Source: Nissolia schottii (lineage: Eukaryota; Streptophyta; Magnoliopsida; Fabales; Fabaceae). From it: a stretch of 64,000 bases of DNA. The DNA lies in NCBI GenBank assembly GCA_003254905.1, contig QANU01033585.1, positions 152,219-216,218 of the forward strand, written 5' to 3'. The first letter of the stretch is position 1; each line of letters begins with the position of its first letter. The notes beneath the pieces were generated by a model. The model saw only the letters and a list, made by a program, of their open reading frames with translations, searched no databases and was not told the origin of the DNA. Both the position numbers and the translations under genes were made by a program. Positions 11,001 through 22,719 of the stretch are shown here, in pieces.

Positions 11001-14000
11001 AGGATCCCGAGGGAGCTTACGCTCAGCTCATACGCTTACAAGAGGTAAACAAGGAATCGGAAGAAACCACGGAGCACCAAAGCAAGAATGAACTCTCGTC
11101 AGAGTCCTTCAGACAATCGAGCCAGAGGAGGTCGCTCCAAAGATCCATCAGCAAAGGATCATCCGTGGGGAATAGCAGCCGCCACTCGTTTTCAGTTTCG
11201 TTCGGTTTGCCCACCGGAGTCAACGTCTCTGATCCCGATCTCGAGAAGTTAGAGCACAAGGAACAAGGGCCGGAGGTTCCGCTCCGGCGCCTGGCCTCCC
11301 TCAACAAGCCGGAGATTCCGGTTCTTCTGATCGGATGCGCGGCGGCCATCGGAAACGGTGTCATACTGCCGATATTCGGCGTGCTGATTTCCAGCGTCAT
11401 CAAGACATTCTACGAACCGTTTGATGAGATGAAAAAGGACTCCAAGTTTTGGGCGCTCATGTTCATGGTTCTCGGCCTCGCTTCGTTGCTGGTAATTCCA
11501 GCCCGGGGCTACTTCTTTGCCGTGGCTGGATGCAAGTTGATCCAGCGCATCAGGCTGATTTGTTTCGAGAAGGTGGTCAACATGGAGGTCGGCTGGTTTG
11601 ACGAGCAAGAGAACTCGAGCGGCGCGGTTGGCGCGAGGCTATCGGCAGATGCTGCGTCCGTTCGCGCCCTTGTTGGGGACGCGCTGGGGCTGTTAGTCCA
11701 AAACTCGGCGTCCGCATTGGCAGGTTTGATTATCGCCTTCGTCGCGAGCTGGCAGCTGGCGGCGATCATTCTTGTCTTGATTCCCCTGATCGGAGTAAAT
11801 GGATATGTTCAAATGAAATTCATGAAGGGATTCAGTGCGGATGCAAAGGTGAGCAATGAGTTTTATTTTACAAAGCTAAGTTGGTATAACTGCATAATTA
11901 GGTTACAATAGGGAGGAAACTCTAAAGTTTGTTAGGAGTTAGTTCGAGTTGTTAGCATGTGATTAATTAGAAGAGTAGCTAAGTTAGTTACAAAGTAACT
12001 TGCAGCACAAGTCATTATCTATTTGTATACAAGAGCGTTGCTCTCGCATTTCAATCCAGTAATAGGGACGAAACTCTAACTAACTCCTAACAAACTTAGT
12101 TAGAGTTTCCTCCCTATTAGGTTATGATAAAAACTCACAATAATATGGTAATGCAAATCGCTACAGATGATGTATGAGGAAGCGAGCCAGGTTGCTAATG
12201 ATGCAGTTGGAAGCATAAGAACAGTTTCCTCTTTCTGTGCGGAGGATAAGGTTATGGAACTGTACAGGAAGAAATGTGAAGGCCCCATGAAAACGGGGAT
12301 CCGGGAAGGGTTGATCAGTGGAGCAGGATTTGGGGTTTCGTTTTTCTTGCTGTTCAGCGTTTATGCAACGAGTTTCTACGCTGGAGCCAGGCTTGTGAAG
12401 GCTGGGGACGCAACATTCTCAGATGTTTTCCGGGTACTAACTCTTTCATACATGGCTAATATTAAATTCCAATAATTAGTTTTTCCTTCTTAAAATTGTA
12501 GACATTTTCATGTTTTTTTTTTCCTTTTTCAGGTTTTCTTTGCGTTAACTATGGCAGCTATTGGAGTCTCCCAATCAAGCTCCTTTGCGCCGGACTCTAG
12601 CAAAGCCAAGTCAGCTACTGCTTCCATATTTGGAATTATTGATAAGAAGTCAAAGATAGATCCAAGTGATGAGTCTGGTACCACACTGGATAGCGTAAAG
12701 GGTGAAATTGAGCTTCGTCAGGTAAGCTTCAAGTATCCATCAAGGCCAGATATACAGATTTTCCGGGATCTCAACTTGGCTATCCATTCTGGCAAGGTAA
12801 AATTTTGACTTGGTATTTTTTTTAAACCCCATTTCAATTCGAGTCACTCTTTAAATGCATGTTTTGTAGCAACCGAGTGGTTTAACATCTCAATTGTTGT
12901 GGTTTTATTCCAGACGGCGGCCCTTGTTGGTGAAAGTGGAAGTGGGAAATCGACGGTGATTGCCTTGTTACAGAGATTTTATGATCCTGATTCAGGCGAA
13001 ATCACACTTGATGGGGTAGAAATTCGGCAGTTAAAGCTCAAGTGGTTAAGGCAGCAAATGGGCCTTGTAAGCCAGGAACCAGTGCTGTTCAATGACACAA
13101 TCCGTGCCAATATTGCCTATGGGAAGGAAGGCAATGCAACTGAATCAGAAATCATAGCAGCCGCAGAATTGGCCAATGCCCATAAGTTCATTAGTAGCTT
13201 ACAACAGGTAAAAGAACTGACATCTAAAACTTGCTTTTTTCTTTTCCAGCCTTATTTGTTGGGTAATGATTTTGTGAATACTCATTTAGTGTCCCAAGGA
13301 CACTGGTTTAGTGTGTCAATTAGGACTCACGGGTGAAATGGGTTTTACATTGATTAGTGAGGAATTTGGATGGAGCAGAGTTGGAAGTGACAATATTAGA
13401 GTCACGATATTTTTGAACTTATTTTATATTCCACACCATACCAATTTATTTATCATTTTATTATTAAATGAATAAATGATAGATGATAAATGGGTCAGTA
13501 CAATTTTTCACTCAAAATAAATATAAATAATAGTTTTCTATTACTCTCTCCGTTCCATTTTATTTGTCCATTTCATATTTTAAATACTTCATCCGTCTAC
13601 AAATAATAGACTTTTTAGTAAAAAAAATAAAATTGTCCACAAATAACTGTCATTTTAATATTTCAGTGTAGTATTAATTAATTTTTTTCAAATTTATTTT
13701 TAGAGCATTTCAACGTCATGTCTTAATTTTAATCCTATTTAAGACTCCACTGCATATTCACATTAACATTTATGGAACAATGCATCATAAATGCAAAATT
13801 GTCTTAGAAATGTGACTCTTCACTCTAATGAAAAATCTTAACTTTAGTGTCAAAAATGAATCTTTTATCTCCATTACATGCCAAATGTCACCTAATAATT
13901 GAGAACTAAATAAAAGAAGGGACTTATTCCACAATCACAACCCCAATTTATCTTGTTTCAATGAATACTTTAAAAATGGGATTGCTATGGTGGGTCCCCA

Positions 14001-14910
14001 AATGAGACTAAGACGTGCTAATACTATGCATCAGAGATGTTTGCACATTTTTTCTCACATGCTCATTAATGCCAACTCATTCAATTTTATTCTTTACGCC
14101 ACCATGCTCATTAATAAAGGTATTTTTGTCAAAGTTATATAATTTTAATGTTTTCTTAATCTGTGTGCAAAAAACTTAACAAAAATGTTACATGTATATC
14201 CAATTTTATACATTCATGCATACGCCATTAATAATGCACAAACTTTATTCTTATGAGTGCACAAACATTACAAACTTATAGATGATATTCTCAATTATAC
14301 TTAATTAAGTGCACAAACATTATCGGTATTAAAACACAAACTTTATGTATATAAATATAAGATGTATGTATGGTGTATATTTTTTGGTGTACGTGTAGCA
14401 AGACTCAAAACTTAAAGATCTATTTTTTGTGGACGAAAATAGTTTTTGTGAATCGAGGGAGTACATGTTTTTGTAATAATTTCATCTGGACTTGGTGGGT
14501 GAACTGTTCAAATTGGATGTAATTTAACTTCATGTTTTTGCCACAAATCGCAGGGTTATGATACCGTTGTGGGAGAGCGGGGAACACAATTATCTGGTGG
14601 CCAGAAGCAACGTGTGGCCATTGCACGTGCCATAATAAAAAGTCCAAAGATATTGCTTCTAGATGAGGCCACAAGTGCGTTAGACGCAGAGTCAGAGAGA
14701 GTTGTTCAAGACGCATTAGACAAGGTGATGGTAAACAGGACCACTGTGGTTGTGGCGCATCGTCTATCTACAATAAAGAACGCAGATGTGATTGCCGTGG
14801 TGAAAAGTGGAGTTATAGTGGAGAAAGGAAGGCATGAAACGCTCATTAACATCAAGGACGGATTTTATGCTTCCCTAGTCCAGCTTCACACTAGTGCTTC
14901 CACAGTATAA
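8045..14910 (+). CDS. Full-size ABC transporter subfamily B (P-glycoprotein/auxin-transporter type), 12 exons
   Basis: Exons: 8045-8383, 8492-8546, 8652-8827, 8916-9137, 9242-9480, 9979-10504, 10595-10868, 10980-11848, 12167-12433, 12533-12796, 12914-13207, 14554-14910. Every junction is GT-AG and the frame stays open for 1293 codons, normal for plant ABCBs. Layout is TMD1-NBD1-linker-TMD2-NBD2. NBD1 has Walker [10 protein letters not shown] (428-436), signature LSGGQ (532-536) and Walker B ILLLDE ending at 557. NBD2 has GESGSGKST (1083-1091), LSGGQ (1188-1192) and ILLLDE ending at 1213. Both ATPase sites are intact. The start follows GATCTGAG and opens an acidic/basic, Gly- and Ser-rich cytosolic tail typical of the group. 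Sequence flavour places it with Arabidopsis ABCB4/ABCB11/ABCB21, plasma-membrane transporters linked to auxin movement; the exact orthologue and substrate are inferred. The linker (about 610-690) is Ser/Glu-rich and could be phosphorylated. No frameshift or lost residue was seen. Confidence 0.95.
11908..12117. mobile_element. 210-bp MITE in ABCB intron 8 (Mutator-type)
   Basis: The ends are inverted repeats of roughly 45 bp starting ATAGGGAGGAAACTCTAA, with a second matching block TTGTTAGGAGTTAGTT. The flanking 9-mers are TAGGTTACA (11899-11907) and TAGGTTATG (12118-12126), 7 of 9 identical, fitting the 9-bp target duplication of Mutator-like elements. It has no coding capacity. It lies inside intron 8 about 50 bp before the acceptor, so it may lengthen or fold that intron. 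The inner TGTTAGGAGTT...AACTCCTAACA could also suggest a small LTR, but the inverted repeat extends beyond it. Confidence 0.75.
13587..14461. mobile_element. Stowaway/mariner-like non-autonomous element in ABCB intron 11
   Basis: The left end CTTCATCCGTCTACAAATAA and the right end (reverse complement CTCCCTCGATTCACAAAAA) are the inverted CTCCCTCCG-type termini of plant Stowaway/mariner elements. Both are flanked by TA (13585-13586 and 14462-14463). The interior is AT-rich without a transposase. A second, unpaired terminus-like stretch (CTCTCTCCGTTCCATTTTAT, about 13544-13563) lies just upstream. This insertion accounts for most of the 1.35-kb intron 11. Confidence 0.7.
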
Positions 14911-15469
14911 ATTTTGCTCATTTTGTTGCAACCTATTTTTCCTCTTCCTACCTATTCTTTACCTTCTAATGGCAATTGCCTGCAATAGCATAGCAAATTT
15001 TACCATCGGGATCATTTTATGTTTCTCTCTTTCGAGCTTTCTTGCAATTATTTTGTCTTGCGGATTTCAGTTGTGGCTTTTCACATAATCAGTACATTCA
15101 AAAGCATTATACGACAAGTTGAAAATAATCTAAAATTCTTTTGCATCTATCAACAAAATTTTATATGAGATTTGATACCCTCAAAATCAATTGAATTTTT
15201 CCTGTTTGGTCCAAATTTAGTATTTGGTTATTTCATTTTTTTTTTTTAAAAAAAATTGCAGATTTGCAGTTCCGCTGGTGACTTTTCTCTCTCTAATAAG
15301 TTGTTTTACTATTAAAGCGCTTCAAGTTCGATGAATCCAACTGAAACCAAATAAAATAAAATAAAAAATATTTGTGTCAAATATTTTGACTATACATTTC
15401 TTTAAAAAATTAAGGAAGAGAAGGTCAATTTATCAAAAAAAGGGGGGGGGGGAAGTAATCTTTCCCACG

Positions 15470-15492
15470 AGAGAGAGAGAGAGAGAGAGAGG
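15470..15492. repeat. (GA)n microsatellite
   Basis: Uninterrupted GA dinucleotides for 23 bases, preceded by a poly-G run. Confidence 0.95.
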
Positions 15493-17793
15493 TGATGAAG
15501 ACAAATAATTAAATTGTGAACGTCATGCGTGACGAAGTTGTATTATTCTTTTAACTAAGAAAAGGCAGAAAATCAACCTACCAAATCGAAATGCCGCCTG
15601 TTGCTTCGCAGTGGCAAATGTCAATGCTTGCCGCTAACTTAGCACATGAAAAGAATAGAATCAAAAAAATATAAATATATATATATATTATATNTGTTAT
15701 ATTAATGGAGTTAGTCCATATGACAAGTACCAACTATTTTTGAATCGGGAAAATCTAGTGGAACGGCACCTAACATGTAAAAATCATTTGATTTCTAGAA
15801 GGCAATGACGCTGTCGACGACATGTGCAATGTAATCAACTACTCTATCAGTTCAATAAGCGAGGGGGAGAACGGGGCCATACATGTTGCTTTCAAGTTGA
15901 CCAAGCCAAAAGTTGTATTTCTTACGAGTGGATATCACTTCTTTTGTCCCCTATTATCACTCTTACTTTAAAAAAAAAAATTCTTATTCTAATATTTTTT
16001 AAATGGCCTTAATTAAAACTTACTTTTATAATCTTTTGTCTACTGTCAAGCCACATTCTAATTTTATGTTAATTATTGATACTAATATAAAAATTAATTA
16101 CTTTTAACTTAAAAATAGGATAATTATCTTGCACACGCAGTGCTTGAACACTTGTTGCACACTTGTAACACTCTAGCTAACTTCTTAGGAAATAAAGATA
16201 TTCTCTATTGAATTATTGAGAATCAGGATAGGGTTTTCGCTTGCTTGGGATCTCGATTTTTGTCAGGTTTGGTGTAAAATGGATTCCTTAGAAGCCTGAC
16301 GCCTAGAAATAGCTTCTTCTCCTCCCCCTTTCCATGTTTATAGTGCGATGATTGTGGATATTGCGGCCCTTCATAGTAGAGAGTGAAACGTCAAGATTGC
16401 CCATACATGTCATGAAGTCAATGTGTGGGCCGTCAGGAATCTTTTCAATGTCGGTCTTCGTCACCTCTAGCTATGATGCCTTGTCTCATGGTAGATAGTT
16501 TAGGTGTCATTGTTCTTAGAGCTTAGTTGTTTTTTTTTTTTTTTGTTCACAACTAGGGGGTCCATTGGGGTGACCTCGATGACTAATCTCTTCTCTAGCT
16601 TATAAGCACCTCTAAGGATGAGACAGCTAGCCCAGAGATAGTGTAGTTGTTTCTTTGTTCCTTTCTTTCCACTTCACAAAAAAAAAGACTATTTATAGAC
16701 TAAGAATGAAGTACATAATATTACATCAAATCTCTATCACATAAGGATATTCGTATTTTAATAGTAGTTTATAACATTGTCCCATGGATGTTCATTAAGA
16801 GTATGTCTCATTAAAACTTTACTAAGAAAATCCCATTAAAAAAAATCTTAGTGAAGTAATAAATTCTCAATGTTTGTAGCTCTTGAGTCTTGAGAAATAA
16901 AATAAGATGGGGATGGTTTCAATTTCCTTCTAAATTAATCAAATTAGTGTTTTTTTTTTTGCGCGCGCTTATAAAGTATTTGTTAATTATCTTATGCTTG
17001 CTACAATTTTTGTGTTTTTACATAAGATTTCATTTAAAATTTGATCACGTTAGTGTTAACATTTTGCAAATACGTACAAAGCTATGTGTAGTTTAAAAAG
17101 TTCTATATTTTGATGTTATACTACCATGCTTGTCCTTTTTAAAGTTTGGCGAAATAAAGGACTAATAAACAAACAAGGCTAGAAATGGCGAAATATTGAT
17201 GACTCTGAAAAGTAAAAAATATTCTGTTTTAAATTTTGCAAGTATTCGTTTCATGCTCCATTTTTTATTTTCCTTTGACCAGTTGAAGAGAGAAATTTGG
17301 TCATTGTCAAAGGGTTAATAGAAGGCTATGACCATAGTTGTCAATATCTTATGGTATGTAATATGTATCTTAAACTTACAATTTTAATACAATTTGTGTT
17401 AGCATCTTAGTATGAATAAATATGCTAATTGTATCGTTAGTATCTTAACGATACTTGCAATATCACTACAAATATGTGTATCCACGATATTTGTAAATAA
17501 TAGTCATTTATTATATTTTAATGAAAAAATATTTTTAAAAGTAAAAAAAATTAATAATAATTCATACAAAATAGAACATGAGATTAAGATAAAAGTCAAA
17601 ATATCAAATAAAAAGATAAAATAACGTAAGATTAAGATTATCAAACACGACTAAAACATTACGAAGCCTCAAAATTTAAAAAATTAACTATAGTAAGATA
17701 GTCATTATAGTTACATTACCTTTTTCTTTTCTAACATTTATATGAAAACTTATATATTTATTCATATTTTTATGATTTTTTATGTTTTTAAGT

Positions 17794-17794
<1 letters not shown>

Positions 17795-17819
<25 letters not shown>
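17795..17819. repeat. (TA)n microsatellite
   Basis: Pure alternating TA for about 25 bases. Confidence 0.95.
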
Positions 17820-17824
<5 letters not shown>

Positions 17825-18881
17825 TAAAAAATTGATTACACGATACGATACACATATGACAACTATGGCTACTAGTCTTACTAAAAGATCAGCTCAGGTA
17901 GGACCAGCATATTTTAAAGCTAGGGTGATCCAAAATTATAAGAATTCGATAGTTACCATGCCCAGATTACAAAAGAATAGTGTTACTATCTTGTTAGGAA
18001 TTGACTTGATGACTGAGTTCATATCATTATTCCTTAGCATAAACAAATATGGTTTACAACCAAGCCAAAAACTGTGAAGACCGGTACACTAAAACCTATT
18101 TGAGAGGACCTAAGACAAACTTAATCAATGATCTTGGAGTTGCACATAATGGCAATATTCATTTCTGATTTTCGTAAATGGTTTAGTGAAAAATATGAAT
18201 ACAACCATGTCTTAGACCTTCTTACAGAATAGGTATCCAACTATGGTTTTGAGCAGCCAAGGTAGGATTTATACATTCTTTGCCCCAAATTTATCAAAAT
18301 GCAAAGCACAATATACAAAACTACAAGCTCAATTATACAAAACTACAAGCCAACTATCGAAAGAATGAAGCTAAGTTGAGACCAATTAGAAGACCTAACG
18401 GATGCTGATATATATTCTCACGGTCCCATTAACTAGAAGTAGAAAACAACTTCTCAAAAATATCAGCTTTCTCAATTTCATCATGTAAATGTCACAATCC
18501 TTTCTGAGATCTACTGCAGCACCAAGTAAGATCCCCTTTTTATTCTCCAACAATTATGAAATCCCGTCAAATTAATACCAAAAAGCTTTCAGTAACCTAT
18601 CAAATCCATAGCAGAGTCAAAAGGAAAGGTTATGAGTACTTGAATTAAAAATCTCAAAGATAAACCGGCGCTTGCTAGGAATATTTCAAACAATAAAATA
18701 TTTTAAGCATTGATATTGCAAAAATTAAACCCCTCGCTACAAAACTGAAATGACAAGAAAATCAATGATAAGTCAGCTAAATGAAAAAACAGAGACATGT
18801 CAGAATCATCTTTGCAGAGGTTTATAATTCCAAAGTGTCAACAAGAAGATCAAACTAAGTTTTGAATGGATATTATATTTA

Positions 18882-19907
18882 GGCTTAATTATGTTTTTAG
18901 TCCCTGTAAAATTTCAAAGTTTGGTTTTAGTCCCTGAATAAAAGTTTTAATCCCCGTAAAAGTTGAAAATTTGGTTTTAGTCCCTGGGGTTGGATGGGGG
19001 GTAACGGCACTGACGTNNNNNNNNNNNNNNNNNNNNNNNNNNNNNNNNNNNNNNNNNNNNNNNNNNNNNNNNNNNNNNNNNNNNNNNNNNNNNNNNNNNN
19101 NNNNNNNNNNNNNNNNNNNNNNNNNNNNNNNNNNNNNNNNNNNNNNNNNNNNNNNNNNNNNNNNNNNNNNNNNNNNNNNNNNNNNNNNNNNNNNNNNNNN
19201 NNNNNNNNNNNNNNNNNNNNNNNNNNNNNNNNNNNNNNNNNNNNNNNNNNNNNNNNNNNNNNNNNNNNNNNNNNNNNNNNNNNNNNNNNNNNNNNNNNNN
19301 NNNNNNNNNNNNNNNNNNNNNNNNNNNNNNNNNNNNNNNNNNNNNNNNNNNNNNNNNNNNNNNNNNNNNNNNNNNNNNNNNNNNNNNNNNNNNNNNNNNN
19401 NNNNNNNNNNNNNNNNNNNNNNNNNNNNNNNNNNNNNNNNNNNNNNNNNNNNNNNNNNNNNNNNNNNNNNNNNNNNNNNNNNNNNNNNNNNNNNNNNNNN
19501 NNNNNNNNNNNNNNNNNNNNNNNNNNNNNNNNNNNNNNNNNNNNNNNNNNNNNNNNNNNNNNNNNNNNNNNNNNNNNNNNNNNNNNNNNNNNNNNNNNNN
19601 NNNNNNNNNNNNNNNNNNNNNNNNNNNNNNNNNNNNNNNNNNNNNNNNNNNNNNNNNNNNNNNNNNNNNNGTTTTAAATTAATTCCGAGTCGGGTGGGCA
19701 GTGTTGGGTGGGTATATGGGTTAAATTTTAAAATTTTGGGTCGTGTCATGTGGCATCCCACGTGGCACGCCACGTCAGCGCCATTAACGGCCACGTCAGC
19801 GCCGTTACCCCTCATCCAGCCCCAGGGACTAAAACCAAATTTTCAACTTTTATAGGGACTAAAACTGAACTTTGAAATTTTACAGGGACTAAAAACATAA
19901 TTAACCC
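18882..19907. mobile_element. Mutator-type non-autonomous transposon with long terminal inverted repeats, containing a gap
   Basis: The ends GGCTTAATTATGTTTTTAG and (reverse complement) GGGTTAATTATGTTTTTAG begin inverted repeats of more than 100 bp that carry the recurrent TTTTAGTCCCTG phrase. A perfect 9-bp target duplication, TTATATTTA, flanks them at 18873-18881 and 19908-19916. The middle (19017-19670) is N, so coding capacity cannot be judged. I recognise this 'TTTAGTCCCT' repeat as abundant in legume genomes, which supports the taxonomic guess. Confidence 0.85.
19017..19670. other. Assembly gap (654 N)
   Basis: A run of N inside the transposon. The long frames reported through it are artefacts. 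Confidence 0.99.
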
Positions 19908-19916
19908 TTATATTTA

Positions 19917-20845
19917 TCGCCTCTTTATGAAAATAAAAAAATACAGAACTTAGCAACCTGCTCTGCAACATTATATATGCTCAGCCATGGGCATCACATT
20001 CTGATGTAAAGCACCATCTACCACTCTGTTTTTTTTCATATTTTATTTTTTAATAGCAACAAACCATCCTCACAGTATTTGCAACTGAATGGATAAAGAG
20101 ACTGAAAGTTATGAATGAACCAGCCAGTGGTGTGTAAATAAATGGGAAACAACCATTACCAATGACAACAAATTGCATATATTTGAGTATTCAAAATTTC
20201 TACCTACTTGTCCTGTGTTTTCACACCACTAAAATTGATGAATGAAACAAAGTAATTATTCTTTGTTACGGTCAGTTAAGTGGGTAACTAGAATCTATGA
20301 ACTGAAAGAATACATTGACAAAGTTGGTTTTATCAAAAAAAATAAAAAAAATACACTGACAAAGTTGGTGTAAATTGATCAGAAGTGTAGGTACCAAATA
20401 TCTAATCCAACATGCATGCATATGATATCTAACATCGATCCCCATTGATGTTAGATATCACCTAACCAAATCATGTAATAACTTAGTGGGATTGTAAAAA
20501 CTTCTGCCAATACACCCTAGGTCAAGACTGAAAAACAAAAAAATCATTTACAGTCGCAAAAGTGTAGCGCAAATTTTAAACTTAAGAACTTGAAGGCTGA
20601 AACAGATGTATATGCACTATAAACTCCAACCAATTATTTGGCAATTCTATCACAATTCAAATATGACAATTCTATCACAATTCTATTCTTAATATTTTAA
20701 TTAGATCTTAAGTAAATATGGTTGAAAAGCATACCGTTTTCTGCACCATCGGTAGAACCAATTATAGGCATATGGAGATCAAAGCTATTGAACTGTACTA
20801 TGATGTTAGATTATCTCAAAGTACCTAGGAGCCAAGAAAATATTT
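19917..20845. other. Intergenic spacer, no gene recognised
   Basis: AT-rich sequence without a credible reading frame. It contains a short direct repeat (CACTGACAAAGTTGGT-like, near 20310 and 20355) and a perfect small hairpin at 20423-20460. Confidence 0.6.
20423..20460. repeat. Perfect 14-bp stem hairpin
   Basis: TGATATCTAACATC and its exact reverse complement are separated by a 10-base loop (GATCCCCATT). The hairpin is AT-rich and not followed by a T-run. It may be a MITE relic; function unknown. Confidence 0.7.
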
Positions 20846-21125
20846 AACAACAATAACAATGACTAAACCTCGTCCTACTAGGTGGCGTCGGCTACATAAA
20901 TCAGACGACGTTATAATATCCTGTCATAGACCATGTTCACATTCAAACCATTAACAACTAGATCTCTTCTAATAGTTTTATCTGTTTTTTTTTAGGGGTC
21001 TCATAGTAATACACTAATCTCCTACCTGATCCTTCTTTATACATTCTCCTCATATGCCCAAACCATCTGAGGCAAGATTCTACCAGCTTTTCCACAATAG
21101 GTGCTAATCCTATACTCCAGTTAAC
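20846..21125 (-). mobile_element. 5'-truncated LINE (L1-type) 3' end
   Basis: On the minus strand a short frame contains LRWFGHMRR, a phrase recognisable from the C-terminal end of plant L1-type reverse transcriptase polyproteins. It is followed by a 3' segment like the one at 49501-49530 (reverse of CTACTAGGTGGCGTCGGCTA) and a TTGTTATTGTTG-type tail (plus strand CAACAATAACAA at 20848-20859). Frameshifts and stops show it is dead. It lies about 180 bp downstream of the LCD stop. Confidence 0.75.
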
Positions 21126-21306
21126 ATTTTGAGAATTTGAGAGCAATTCTGAATAATACACTTTATCTTGCAAAAACATATGGAAACATAACAACAAAAA
21201 CGGGCATACTCATAAAAATGTGCTCTGCTGAAGCCTATGATATTTTTAATTAAATAATTTAAAAACAGCGAAGGAGTCATGAAAAAACCTATACCTTCTT
21301 TTGTAA

Positions 21307-22719
21307 TCACTCCATAGGAAGCATGCTGCAAATTTTTCCATCCACCAAAAGCTGATTAATTGTATCCTTAAGCCTTTGATAATCCTCAACTATGTTATAA
21401 ACTTGGTAAGATATCCTCACATAACCAGTTATAAACCCATCCTTGTCTCTGGGATCCCTGTCCTCATTCCTCAAAGCGTGGTAATGAATAGGAACTTCAA
21501 TCCTATGATACACCCTCAAGTGTGACCTTAACCTCATGGCATCATCATCACTCGTCAAACGCAGCCTAGAAGGCAATCCAACCATGATCATGCTCGCACA
21601 CATTTCATGTGGCGACCCCAGAATTGTTCCCCACGATTCCGCCAACATAGTCCCCATCTTCACAACCCCATCATGGTTCCTCTTCATGATCCCCTCAATC
21701 CCCCCTTCGAACCGGTTCACAAATTCCAAAATCGATGGCACCACTAGCTGGGGGCTATAGTCCCTGGCCCCAACCCACGCACTCTCCACCGGCAACCCCT
21801 TCCCATACTCCTGCGAGACCACAGGGTGGTGCAAATCCCCCAAACCGCTCCAATTCTTGCAGTACAAGAAAGCCACCGAAGGTGGCGCAAAGAACCACTT
21901 GTACAAGTTGCTCACGTAGAAATCAGCACCTATTTCCTTCACGTCGACTCTCACGCTTCCAATGGCGTGCGCACCATCGACGAAGACCTGGTCCACACCT
22001 TCCTCCCTGCAAACCCCAATCAACTCGCGAACGGGGAGAACAACCGAAGGCATCGAAGTTATGTGATCGATTATCGCTAACCTAACCCTTCCACCATTAA
22101 CCTTACCTCGCTCGAGCCCCTTCTTGAACTCCGCGACAATCTCTTCGTCTGAGCGAACCGGAAACGGAAGCTGAACCTCGACAACGGAGCCGCCAGCGGG
22201 CGTGATGTAAGCCTCGATGGATTTCTTGACGGCCGGGAACGCGCAGTTGAACATGGCAACGGCGTCGTTTTTGCGGAAGTCGCCACATGCGAAGCGGCGG
22301 CCGATCTGCTGAAGAACGATGGCGGCGGCGGTGGTGGCATTGTCGACGAGGGAAACGTCAGCAACGTCGTCGGCGTTGATGATGGTTTTGACGGCGGCGC
22401 GTGACTCAAGAATCCCCTTGCGGAGCGCGTTGAAGTAGAAGTCGTCGGGTTGCTGAAGGAAGCGGAGCCGCCACGCGTTCTGCGCGGCGAGGACGGAGCG
22501 CGGGCAGCTCCCGAAGCTGCCGTTGTTGATTCGGGCAACGCCCTGTTGGTGGTGGGAGAACTCATGGAGGACATCGGGTTCGGGAATGGATCGGCTCAAC
22601 CTCGGTTTCTTGGCCGGGCTTCGGTGGCTGTGCTCGTCGGCCTCTGCGGCGCCGTTTCGAGGGTCGTCGTCGTCAGCCATGGTTGGGTACAAGTTGGGGT
22701 TCTTGGGAAGCGTGAGCAT
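21307..22719 (-). CDS. LCD: PLP-dependent class-V aminotransferase, L-cysteine desulfhydrase (LCD) type
   Basis: A single-exon frame of 470 codons. The family is NifS/class-V aminotransferase. Plant LCD proteins (Arabidopsis At3g62130 type) break L-cysteine into pyruvate, ammonia and H2S. The N-terminal region (about 52-100) contains the hallmark GVARINNGSFG, and VDNATTAAA lies at 125-133. The cofactor region FVDGAHAIGS (D248, H251) is followed by the Schiff-base lysine K274 in SNLYKWFF. The length is slightly above the roughly 450 aa of Arabidopsis LCD. Two starts are possible: 22719, giving a 13-residue extension, and Met14 at 22680 (MADDDDP). The basic PAKKPRL near residue 40 resembles a nuclear-localisation signal. 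The substrate is inferred from similarity I recognise. There is no recognisable desulfurase-type catalytic cysteine loop, which fits a desulfhydrase rather than a cysteine desulfurase. Confidence 0.92.
   Translation of the reverse strand: MLTLPKNPNLYPTMADDDDPRNGAAEADEHSHRSPAKKPRLSRSIPEPDVLHEFSHHQQGVARINNGSFGSCPRSVLAAQNAWRLRFLQQPDDFYFNALRKGILESRAAVKTIINADDVADVSLVDNATTAAAIVLQQIGRRFACGDFRKNDAVAMFNCAFPAVKKSIEAYITPAGGSVVEVQLPFPVRSDEEIVAEFKKGLERGKVNGGRVRLAIIDHITSMPSVVLPVRELIGVCREEGVDQVFVDGAHAIGSVRVDVKEIGADFYVSNLYKWFFAPPSVAFLYCKNWSGLGDLHHPVVSQEYGKGLPVESAWVGARDYSPQLVVPSILEFVNRFEGGIEGIMKRNHDGVVKMGTMLAESWGTILGSPHEMCASMIMVGLPSRLRLTSDDDAMRLRSHLRVYHRIEVPIHYHALRNEDRDPRDKDGFITGYVRISYQVYNIVEDYQRLKDTINQLLVDGKICSMLPME

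Larger units (their letters stand above)
14911..18872. other. Intergenic spacer, no gene recognised
   Basis: AT-rich DNA downstream of the ABCB stop. It holds the probable 3' UTR, a poly-G run (about 15442-15452), a (GA)n tract (15470-15492), a single N at 15694 and a (TA)n tract (17795-17819). Reading frames are short and AT-driven. Nothing here is convincingly coding. Confidence 0.6.

Noticed and set aside
11930-12092. TGTTAGGAGTT...AACTCCTAACA as a small solo LTR in ABCB intron 8
   Set aside because: The inverted repeat extends past these ends and a 9-bp duplication flanks the larger unit, fitting a MITE better.
18889-19855. Long open frames of 227-308 codons on both strands
   Set aside because: They consist mainly of X residues from the 654-base N gap and run through transposon inverted repeats.
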